From: an uncultured Paracoccaceae bacterium
GTDB lineage: Bacteria; Pseudomonadota; Alphaproteobacteria; Rhodobacterales; Rhodobacteraceae
Assembly (NCBI GenBank): GCA_938038825.1
Contig: CALHST010000156.1
Location: 1 to 5,113, forward strand
Reading direction: 5' to 3'
Length of the DNA: 5,113 nucleotides
Below are positions 1 through 5,113 of this stretch, one piece after another (the first letter of the stretch is position 1; every line of letters begins with the position of its first letter). The position numbers were made by a program, and so were the translations under genes. The notes under the pieces are model-generated. The model saw only the letters and a program-made list of their open reading frames with translations, ran no database searches and was not told the DNA's origin.

Positions 1-686
1 CCTTGATGTGGACCATAGGTTTTATACGCGGAAAACAGATAGATGTCGCAGCCCAGATTGCCAACATCCGCAAATCCATGCGGTGCATAGCTGACCCCAT
101 CGACGCAGACAAACGCACCAGCCGCATGGGCAATCGCGGTAATTTCTGTGACTGGGTTGATCTCGCCCACCACGTTGGAACAATGGGGGAAACAGACAAG
201 CCGCACGTTTTCATCCAGCATATCTGCCAGATCGTCCGGGTTCAGATGCCCCGTCTCGGGGTCCACACACCATTCGCGAATCTCGATCCCGCGCTCTGCC
301 AAGCGCCGCCATGGGCCTGAATTCGCCTCGTGGTCTTGGTTGGTCACAACGATGGCCTCGCCTTCGGACATCCAGCTCGCGAAAGCTTGGGCCAACACAT
401 AGGTGTTCTGTGTGGTCGAAGGTCCAAAGCTCAGCTCGTCAGGGCTCACACCAAGAATTGCAGACATGCGCGTGCGGGCTTCGTCCATCTCTTCGCCGCC
501 CAAACGGGACGCGTCATATGCCGAATAAGGCTGCACTTTACGCTCGCGGTAAAAGCGCGTTAGCCGGTCAATCACAGGCCCGCAGGCGTAAGACCCACCC
601 GCATTGCTAAAAAACCGCTGCCCCAGCAGTGACGGTTCGGAAAAGGCCGGAAACTGTGCACGAACGAATTCAAGATCTAACTGCAT
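1..686 (-). CDS. class V aminotransferase / cysteine desulfurase-like PLP enzyme (C-terminal part missing)
   Basis: The gene runs off the left edge; 228 residues are visible of about 400 expected for the family. I translated it by hand from the ATG at 686-684. It has the class V (SufS/NifS-type) fold-I features in the right order: GPSTTQN (88-94) in the phosphate-binding region, NQDHEAN (116-122) with a His (H119) at the position that stacks on PLP, CVDG (194-197) with the Asp (D196) that contacts the pyridine nitrogen, and SAYKTYGPH (219-227) with K222 as the likely Schiff-base lysine. The N-terminal FFSNAGGS (25-32) and VDGVSYAPH (195-203) resemble the VC1184-type 'cysteine desulfurase-like' subfamily more than true IscS or SufS. 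The substrate is unknown; the active-site cysteine region lies outside the window, so desulfurase activity cannot be judged. A GGGG stretch 9 nt before the ATG is a modest ribosome binding site. The gene follows the transporter gene by 74 bp, but a terminator lies in that gap. Confidence 0.85.
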   Translation of the reverse strand, partial: MQLDLEFVRAQFPAFSEPSLLGQRFFSNAGGSYACGPVIDRLTRFYRERKVQPYSAYDASRLGGEEMDEARTRMSAILGVSPDELSFGPSTTQNTYVLAQAFASWMSEGEAIVVTNQDHEANSGPWRRLAERGIEIREWCVDPETGHLNPDDLADMLDENVRLVCFPHCSNVVGEINPVTEITAIAHAAGAFVCVDGVSYAPHGFADVGNLGCDIYLFSAYKTYGPHQ

Positions 687-702
687 CACACTGTACCCCG
701 CC

Positions 703-737
703 AAAAGAAAATGCCCCGGCACCATGGCCGGGGCATT
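703..737 (-). terminator. intrinsic terminator after the BCCT transporter gene
   Basis: There is a perfect 11-bp inverted repeat (710-720 with 727-737, arms AATGCCCCGGC / GCCGGGGCATT) around a 6-nt loop. Read on the minus strand it is followed by the T-rich run TTCTTTT. It starts 23 bp beyond the transporter stop codon. On the plus strand the hairpin is followed by TCAAAAGG, which is not a terminator tail, so the minus-strand reading is preferred. It lies only 16 bp before the start codon of the next gene in the same direction. Confidence 0.88.
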
Positions 738-760
738 CAAAAGGTTCAAGTCGCTAAGGC

Positions 761-2446
761 TTATTCTGCTGGTGTTGCTGCAGCGCCCGGAATTTCCGAA
801 TGCACTGTTGGAACACCCGCGGCTTCACGTCGACCATCGTTATAGATCGCTTTGATCAAAGCGATGCACATCAAGGCCATGACGATTGAGAACGGCAAAG
901 CCCCGATAACCATCGCGGTCTGGATCGCCCCAGTTCCGCCGGATATCAGCAATCCAGCCACAACCAACCCCAAGGCAGCACCCCAGAACAGGATGTGAGG
1001 ACGCGCTTTAGGACCTTCGTCACCCGCGGCGTTGATGGTGTTCACGATCAGAACAGCCGAGTCTGCAGACGTCACCAGGAACGTCATCAGCAGAACGACG
1101 ATCAGAACAGCCATGCCCCACGCCAAAGCTTGCGCGATGGGTGCCAGCATGAATTCGGTCATCGCAAAGATCTTGTCACCATTGGCAGCATCCAGGATCA
1201 CGCCATTTGCGTTTCCGTTCAGTTCCAGATCGATCGCTGTGCCACCGGCCCAAGAGAACCAGACGAAGCACATCAACGACGGTACGATCATCGCGCCCAA
1301 GACGAATTCACGGATCGTACGACCCCGGGAAATCCGTGCAAGGAACAGGCCAACGAACGGCGCAAACGCGATCCACCAAGCCCAGTAGAACACAGGCCAC
1401 CAGCCCTGCCACTGCGCCAGTTTGAACGCTTCGGACCCTTCGACACCATCAGAGGCGTAGACGTTAACGCTCAACCACGGCAGCGCGACTAGGTAATCGA
1501 AGATCCCCACAAAGAACGCAGCTGCGCCAAAGAATGTCGCGCCAAAGATCATGAAGAAGCCCAAGAGGACAATCGACAAGACCATGTTGATGTTAGACAG
1601 CCACTTGATGCCTTTGCCAACGCCAGACAGCGCAGACAAGGTCGAAGCCCCCATGATGACCAGCAACGCAATGACGATACCCATCGTCGTGGCAGAACCA
1701 TCTTCAAGAACCAAACCGCTGAAGCCGATCCGGGTCAGGCCAGCGACGAATTGCTCGACACCAAACCCAAGTGTTTGCGCAACACCCAAGATCGTCGCCA
1801 CAACGGCAACAATATCAATGATGTTACCCAAGGTGCCGGACAAGGCTTTGCCGAACAGCGGTGTCAGCGACGAACGGATCGTCAGCGGCAGGCCGCGACG
1901 ATAGCTAAAGAACGCCAGCGCCAGACCCGCAATCGCATAGCAAGCCCACGCTCCAAGGCCCCAGTGCAGGAAGGACCATACATAAGCATCGCGGACATTG
2001 TCTTCGCCCAAAGCGGTGGTCGCTCCTTGGATAACCGATGGATTGTTCTTGAAGTGTGCCACTGGTTCTGCGACCGCCCAGGTCAACATGCCGACACCGA
2101 TCCCAGCGCCGAACATCATGGAGAACCACGAGAAGTTGGAAAACTCTGGCTTTTCGCCGGGTTGACCCAAATTCAATCGCCCAGCTGCCGGCCATATGGC
2201 CAGAACCAAACAAACAATGACAAATAAAGTGACGACCCAGATGTACCAAGCCGCAAAGTTTGCAAGGATGACCGTGTTCCAGTCGCCCAAGATTGTGCCG
2301 GCCTGGGTCGGCCAAACGATACACCAGACAACCAAGGCCGAGATGATGATTTTACTCACCACGGCGACATTGACGCTGAACCCCCGATAAAAACCGCTAT
2401 CAGCGGTCTTGATCGGAAGATCGGTTAGAGGGGGTTGAAGTGACAT
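761..2446 (-). CDS. BCCT-family transporter for betaine/choline/DMSP-type compounds
   Basis: This is a 561-residue inner-membrane carrier with about twelve hydrophobic segments and the hallmarks of the betaine-choline-carnitine transporter family. The glycine-rich motif of the first repeat, GAGIGVG, is at 113-119, followed by AVAEP (124-128). The aromatic box segment WWPVFYWAWW (349-358) leads into FAPFVGLFLARISRGRTIREF (361-381), the most conserved stretch of the family. FLVTSADS (456-463) matches the helix that carries the Thr-Ser pair of the Na2 sodium site in BetP, which suggests sodium coupling. The start at 2446 is supported by AGGAAGGA ending 6 nt upstream. The tail after the last membrane helix is only about 28 residues and not strongly basic, unlike the osmosensing tail of BetP, so substrate uptake for catabolism is plausible. 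Location beside dmdA and acuI points to DMSP or glycine betaine as substrate, but this cannot be read from the protein alone. It has its own leader and a downstream terminator, so it is probably a separate transcription unit. Confidence 0.93.
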   Translation of the reverse strand: MSLQPPLTDLPIKTADSGFYRGFSVNVAVVSKIIISALVVWCIVWPTQAGTILGDWNTVILANFAAWYIWVVTLFVIVCLVLAIWPAAGRLNLGQPGEKPEFSNFSWFSMMFGAGIGVGMLTWAVAEPVAHFKNNPSVIQGATTALGEDNVRDAYVWSFLHWGLGAWACYAIAGLALAFFSYRRGLPLTIRSSLTPLFGKALSGTLGNIIDIVAVVATILGVAQTLGFGVEQFVAGLTRIGFSGLVLEDGSATTMGIVIALLVIMGASTLSALSGVGKGIKWLSNINMVLSIVLLGFFMIFGATFFGAAAFFVGIFDYLVALPWLSVNVYASDGVEGSEAFKLAQWQGWWPVFYWAWWIAFAPFVGLFLARISRGRTIREFVLGAMIVPSLMCFVWFSWAGGTAIDLELNGNANGVILDAANGDKIFAMTEFMLAPIAQALAWGMAVLIVVLLMTFLVTSADSAVLIVNTINAAGDEGPKARPHILFWGAALGLVVAGLLISGGTGAIQTAMVIGALPFSIVMALMCIALIKAIYNDGRREAAGVPTVHSEIPGAAATPAE

Positions 2447-2694
2447 AGACTTCCTTCCTGTTGAATATTTTTTTCTGACACCAACAGAACACGCGACTTG
2501 CGTCGCGTCGAAGGGAAAAGTTAATTTTTTTGCAATAATTGTTCACTTTGATACGTTTCGGACCAGTATCTTGGCCAATCCGTGAAAGTTTTGCCCAAAA
2601 TTCTATGACGAATGCGCTCAATGCGCTGCTGCGCGCAAAAGTTGATGAAACCAGTTACAGCGATTCGCAAAACGAGGACCGCTTCATCTGTAAG
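2447..2694 (-). promoter_or_regulatory. non-coding gap: presumed promoter and leader of the transporter gene
   Basis: This 248-bp gap separates the HIT gene from the transporter gene. Its transporter-proximal half contains an AT-rich block (about 2517-2555) with the odd palindrome CAATAATTG at 2533-2541, a perfect hairpin at 2491-2508 and a strong Shine-Dalgarno AGGAAGGA just before the ATG. The promoter most likely lies in or near the AT-rich block; the best -35/-10 pair I can draw (GTGAAC, 17 nt, TAACTT) is a poor consensus match, so no exact promoter is claimed. In the HIT-proximal part TTACAG (2655-2660) and CTGTAA (2688-2693) form a 6-bp inverted repeat with a 27-nt loop, a weak candidate for the end of the HIT transcript with no clear T run. 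No credible gene was found here. Confidence 0.5.
2491..2508 (-). repeat. perfect 7-bp hairpin with GCAA loop in the transporter leader
   Basis: The minus strand reads ACGCGAC-GCAA-GTCGCGT, a perfect 7-bp stem closed by GCAA, a GNRA-type tetraloop that is unusually stable in RNA. It ends 44 bp upstream of the transporter start codon. It is not followed by a T run on the minus strand, so it does not look like a terminator; a role as an RNA stability or leader element, or as a DNA operator, is inference. Confidence 0.6.
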
Positions 2695-3111
2695 TCACAA
2701 AGCGGCGCTGATTTTCTCGGCGATTTGTTTGATGTGATCCATGTCGCCCATCTGCCCAGGTGCGCGCAGCGGGACGCCTTCGTGCCTTGGCAGAATGTGA
2801 AAATGCAAATGGAACACTTCTTGCCCACCAGCTGCCTCGCTGAATTGCTGGAACGTAATTCCGTCCGCATTCAACGCCGTCTTGGCCGCATGTGCGATCC
2901 GTTTCGCAGCGCTAAGACACGCAGCCAATTGCGCGTCTGACGCATCCAACAAATTGCGACATGGTGTTTTGGGTATCACCAGACAATGCCCGTCCGCGCG
3001 CGGCATGATGTCCATAAAGCAGAAGGTGTCATCGTCCTCATATACTTTAATGGCCGGGATCTCTCCCCGCAGGATTTTGGCGAAGATATTGTCGGTATCA
3101 TAATCGGGCAT
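2695..3111 (-). CDS. HIT-family (Hint/PKCI-like) nucleotide-binding hydrolase
   Basis: This 138-residue cytoplasmic protein is a full-length small HIT protein. The N-terminal half has the typical DNIFAKILRGEIPA (7-20), a YEDDDTFCFMD strand (24-34) and GHCLVIPK (41-48). The C-terminal half has the signature HLHFHILPR (101-109); by comparison with Hint proteins H103 is the nucleophile. Family members hydrolyse nucleoside phosphoramidates or related adenylylated compounds; the physiological substrate is usually unknown, and nothing here identifies it. The start is well supported: AAGGAG (3119-3124) sits 7 nt before the ATG. It is separated from acuI by a strong terminator, so it probably has its own promoter within about 3112-3190; a TTGATA element (3187-3192) is a possible -35, but the matching -10 is poor. 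A link to DMSP metabolism is not shown beyond proximity. Confidence 0.93.
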   Translation of the reverse strand: MPDYDTDNIFAKILRGEIPAIKVYEDDDTFCFMDIMPRADGHCLVIPKTPCRNLLDASDAQLAACLSAAKRIAHAAKTALNADGITFQQFSEAAGGQEVFHLHFHILPRHEGVPLRAPGQMGDMDHIKQIAEKISAAL

Positions 3112-3187
3112 TCGGACGCTCCTTAAGTTGAAACACGTTCTACCGGCATCTGTGCCCGTGGAAAAGATCGGATGCGTGCGCTTCTAT

Positions 3188-3224
3188 CAAACAGAAAGAC
3201 CCGCGCTGTGCTGCGCGGGTCTTT
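3188..3224 (-). terminator. intrinsic terminator of the dmdA-acuI unit
   Basis: A perfect 12-bp inverted repeat (3195-3206 with 3213-3224, arms AAAGACCCGCGC / GCGCGGGTCTTT) encloses a 6-nt loop. On the minus strand the stem ends in TTT and continues CTGTTTG, giving a U-rich tail. It begins about 30 bp after the acuI stop codon and before the HIT gene, so it should end the upstream transcript. The AAA/TTT stem ends could also support some termination on the plus strand, but no plus-strand gene is present. Confidence 0.9.
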
Positions 3225-3254
3225 GGGCATCCATTCTATCGAAGACAGTGACGC

Positions 3255-4244
3255 TTAGGCATTCACATCTACAACAACGCGCCCTTTAACCTGACCTTTC
3301 AGGATATCCGCGCCCAATTTTGGCAAATCGGATAGGGTCGCAGGCTGCACCATGGCGTCCAGCTTATCCATTGGCAGGTCTTTAGCAATCCGATCCCATG
3401 CGCGCACGCGGTTGTCATAGGGTTGCATAACGCTGTCGATACCAAGAATGTTCACACCGCGCAAAAGGAACGGGATAACGGTCGCCGGCAAAGCCGCACC
3501 GCCGGCAAGGCCAACCGCCGCAACCGATGCGCCATACTGCATTTGCCCCAATACCCGCGCCAGCATCGCGCCGCCCACTGCGTCTACACAGCCGCCCCAA
3601 GTCTCGCCCTCAAGCGGGCGCTTCACGGTTTCGGCCAATTCTTCGCGGGCTACGATCTGCGTCGCACCCAAAGATGTGAGGTAATCCGCCGTTTCCGGGC
3701 GCCCAGTCACACCCGCGACTTGGTGTCCAAGGGATGCCAACAGCGCAACAGCAACGGATCCAACACCGCCGGCGGCCCCTGTCACCAAAACCGGGCCGTC
3801 CTTTATGCCTTGATCCTCCAACGCCATGACAGACAACATCGACGTAAAGCCAGCCGTACCAACAGCCATCGCTTGCGCTGTGCTCAGCCCATCGGGCAGC
3901 GGCACCAGCCAGTCCGCTTTGACACGCGCCTTTTGCGCATAGCCGCCCCAATGAGCCTCTCCCACACGCCAGCCCGTCAGAACAACTTTGTCACCGGGTT
4001 TATAGCGATCATCGTCAGACGCCTCGACCGTGCCGGCGAAATCAATGCCCGGAATATGCGGGTAATTGCGCACAAGACCGCCACCGGGACCCACACACAA
4101 GCCGTCTTTGTAGTTCACAGTTGTGTACTCGACCGCAACGGTCACGTCGCCTGCGGGCAGTTGATCTTCTGTGATTTCTGTAATCGCAGCAGAGGTTTTG
4201 CCGCTTTCGTCGTCCTTTGTTACCATCAATGCATTAAATGTCAT
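3255..4244 (-). CDS. acuI: acryloyl-CoA reductase (NADPH), AcuI/YhdH family
   Basis: This 329-residue cytoplasmic enzyme is a zinc-independent medium-chain dehydrogenase/reductase of the YhdH/AcuI branch. AcuI reduces acryloyl-CoA to propionyl-CoA with NADPH, detoxifying acrylate-derived intermediates and feeding carbon from DMSP into propionate metabolism. Visible motifs are TVNYKDGL (42-49), PHIPGIDFAGTV (62-73), GTAGFTSMLSV (129-139), the nucleotide-binding loop VTGAAGGVGSVAV (154-166), GVTGRPE (178-184), which fits NADPH preference, and the C-terminal GRVVVDV (321-327). No catalytic or structural zinc ligands are evident. Length matches the family. AAGGGA ends 7 nt before the ATG. It begins 32 bp after the dmdA stop with no terminator between, so the two are probably one operon, as reported for roseobacters. 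YhdH-type quinone reductase is the alternative annotation; the dmdA context favours AcuI. Confidence 0.93.
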   Translation of the reverse strand: MTFNALMVTKDDESGKTSAAITEITEDQLPAGDVTVAVEYTTVNYKDGLCVGPGGGLVRNYPHIPGIDFAGTVEASDDDRYKPGDKVVLTGWRVGEAHWGGYAQKARVKADWLVPLPDGLSTAQAMAVGTAGFTSMLSVMALEDQGIKDGPVLVTGAAGGVGSVAVALLASLGHQVAGVTGRPETADYLTSLGATQIVAREELAETVKRPLEGETWGGCVDAVGGAMLARVLGQMQYGASVAAVGLAGGAALPATVIPFLLRGVNILGIDSVMQPYDNRVRAWDRIAKDLPMDKLDAMVQPATLSDLPKLGADILKGQVKGRVVVDVNA

Positions 4245-4276
4245 GTTGCTGTCCCTTAGTGAGTGTTTTGTCAGCC

Positions 4277-5113
4277 TTAGCGCCAGAAGGCGTCATAAAC
4301 TTCCACGTCATAAATTCCGTTTTGCGTTTGCATGCACAGTTCCGTGCCGGTGTCCCAATGCGTCATCCGCACCATGCCAATCGCCACACCACAGCCGAAT
4401 TCTTGGCTGATTGCAGCCGAGGTCACCTGCCCCACAGGTTTTTCCCCCGCGTAAAGCGGCCACACCCGGTCGCAACTGGGAAGACTTGTCGCTTCAATTT
4501 CAATCGCACGCACTTGTTGTACTGGGCCTTCTTTTGCCACCCGCAACAACGCATCACGCCCCACACAACCAATAGCTGTCTGCGTGTCACAGAACCGGCC
4601 CAAACCACATTCATGCGGTGTGTTTTCACGGGTCATATCGTTGCCATAGCTCAGCAACCCACTTTCTATCCGCTCGATCTGGTTCGGACAGCCAGCATGA
4701 ATGTCATGCGCATGCCCGGCTTCCATCAATGCATTCCACAACGGCATCCCTATGTCGCTGCCCATAACATAGATTTCATAGCCGCCCTGTTTCGAATAAC
4801 CGGACCGAGCCACCACAAGATCACGCCCTTGAAATTCGAAATGGCCAAATCGAAAAAACTTCAGGTTGGTCACCGAGCTGCCGAAGACGGCCTCCATCAC
4901 GGCATCCGCTTTGGGCCCTTGAACGGCCAAAGGACTGATATCTGGTTCATCGACCAACACGTCCAGCCGATACCCATACGCGATGGCCTTGACCCACATC
5001 AGCAGATCGCTGTCCGCGATGGAAATCCACCACCGGTCTTCCGCCAGTTTGAGTCCAACCGGATCATTCAGCATGCCGCCCGTTTCGTCGACGATCGGTA
5101 AATAAAAACACTG
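4277..5113 (-). CDS. dmdA: dimethylsulfoniopropionate demethylase DmdA (N-terminal part missing)
   Basis: The gene enters from the right edge; 278 residues are visible in one open frame, and about 85-100 N-terminal residues are missing relative to the usual 365-380. DmdA is a cytoplasmic, tetrahydrofolate-dependent enzyme of the GcvT (aminomethyltransferase) fold that moves a methyl group from DMSP to THF, yielding 5-methyl-THF and methylmercaptopropionate. Counting from the first visible residue, the frame shows GGMLNDPVGLKL (12-23), RWWISIADSDLLMW (27-40), SPLAVQGP (60-67), ARSGYSKQGGYEIYV (102-116) and IERIESGLLSYGNDM (146-160). The combination of WWISIADSD and SGYSKQGGYE resembles DmdA as I know it rather than the glycine-cleavage T protein, and no gcvH or gcvP is next to it. 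The frame upstream of the Met at 5074 (visible residue 14) stays open with family-like sequence (YLPIVDETGG), so that Met is internal, not the start. The acuI neighbour strongly supports the call. Confidence 0.9.
   Translation of the reverse strand, partial: QCFYLPIVDETGGMLNDPVGLKLAEDRWWISIADSDLLMWVKAIAYGYRLDVLVDEPDISPLAVQGPKADAVMEAVFGSSVTNLKFFRFGHFEFQGRDLVVARSGYSKQGGYEIYVMGSDIGMPLWNALMEAGHAHDIHAGCPNQIERIESGLLSYGNDMTRENTPHECGLGRFCDTQTAIGCVGRDALLRVAKEGPVQQVRAIEIEATSLPSCDRVWPLYAGEKPVGQVTSAAISQEFGCGVAIGMVRMTHWDTGTELCMQTQNGIYDVEVYDAFWR

Noticed and set aside
995..1492. A 165-codon plus-strand frame opposite the transporter gene.
   Set aside because: Its highly charged Arg/Gln/His-rich translation is typical of the complement of a membrane-protein gene, and it lies inside a strongly supported CDS.
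2571..2578. The perfect palindrome TTGGCCAA in the gap.
   Set aside because: An 8-bp palindrome is expected by chance at this scale, and no second copy was noticed in the window.
2400..2621. A 73-codon minus-strand frame spanning the AT-rich block and the start of the transporter gene.
   Set aside because: It overlaps the well-supported transporter start and its ribosome binding site, and the peptide is Lys/Arg/Ser-rich without recognisable features.
2539..2940. A plus-strand frame starting in the gap and running into the HIT gene, including an inner Met start at 2605.
   Set aside because: More than half of it is antisense to the HIT gene, no ribosome binding site was seen, and the translation suggests no known fold.
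3143..3158. A short inverted repeat GGCA-TCTG-TGCC upstream of the HIT gene.
   Set aside because: Only 4 bp pair before a mismatch, too weak to call an operator or hairpin.
3423..4259. A 278-codon open frame on the plus strand, opposite acuI.
   Set aside because: It is wholly antisense to a well-recognised enzyme gene, its translation is rich in His, Arg and Cys with no domain-like pattern, and it has no convincing start region.
4238..5101. A 287-codon open frame on the plus strand, opposite dmdA.
   Set aside because: The minus-strand frame carries clear DmdA motifs across the same stretch; the plus-strand translation is compositionally odd and looks like a shadow of codon bias.
4277..5113. 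Calling this gene glycine-cleavage T protein (gcvT).
   Set aside because: The fold is shared, but the visible motifs resemble DmdA, there is no gcvH or gcvP beside it, and acuI lies directly downstream.

Overview
The window reads as a piece of an alphaproteobacterial chromosome, most likely from the marine Roseobacter group (Rhodobacterales). This rests on protein content and moderate GC rather than on a marker gene: a DmdA-type dimethylsulfoniopropionate (DMSP) demethylase lies directly upstream of an AcuI-type acryloyl-CoA reductase, an arrangement known from marine roseobacters such as Ruegeria pomeroyi. All five recognisable genes lie on the minus strand, so transcription runs from high to low coordinates. 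No plus-strand gene, tRNA, rRNA, mobile element or CRISPR array was seen.

Layout in transcription order: (1) dmdA, 5' end cut off by the right edge (4277-5113); (2) acuI, 32 bp downstream and probably co-transcribed (3255-4244); (3) a strong intrinsic terminator (about 3188-3224) that closes this pair; (4) a small HIT-family (Hint-like) protein with its own good ribosome binding site (2695-3111); (5) a 248-bp non-coding gap (2447-2694) holding an AT-rich block and a perfect 7-bp hairpin with a GCAA loop in the presumed transporter leader; (6) a BCCT-family secondary transporter (761-2446); (7) a second strong terminator (703-737); (8) the first 228 residues of a class V (cysteine-desulfurase-fold) PLP enzyme, which begins almost directly after that terminator and runs off the left edge (1-686).

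The genes fit a DMSP or osmolyte use locus. The BCCT carrier would import a quaternary or tertiary sulfonium/ammonium compound such as DMSP or glycine betaine. DmdA would transfer one methyl group from DMSP to tetrahydrofolate, giving methylmercaptopropionate, which is further broken down to methanethiol. AcuI would reduce acryloyl-CoA to propionyl-CoA, removing a toxic product of the competing DMSP cleavage route. The HIT protein and the class V enzyme have no established role in this pathway. I see a known pathway in a coherent neighbourhood rather than a clearly new system; the least explained parts are the class V enzyme with a terminator in its leader and the structured leader of the transporter gene.
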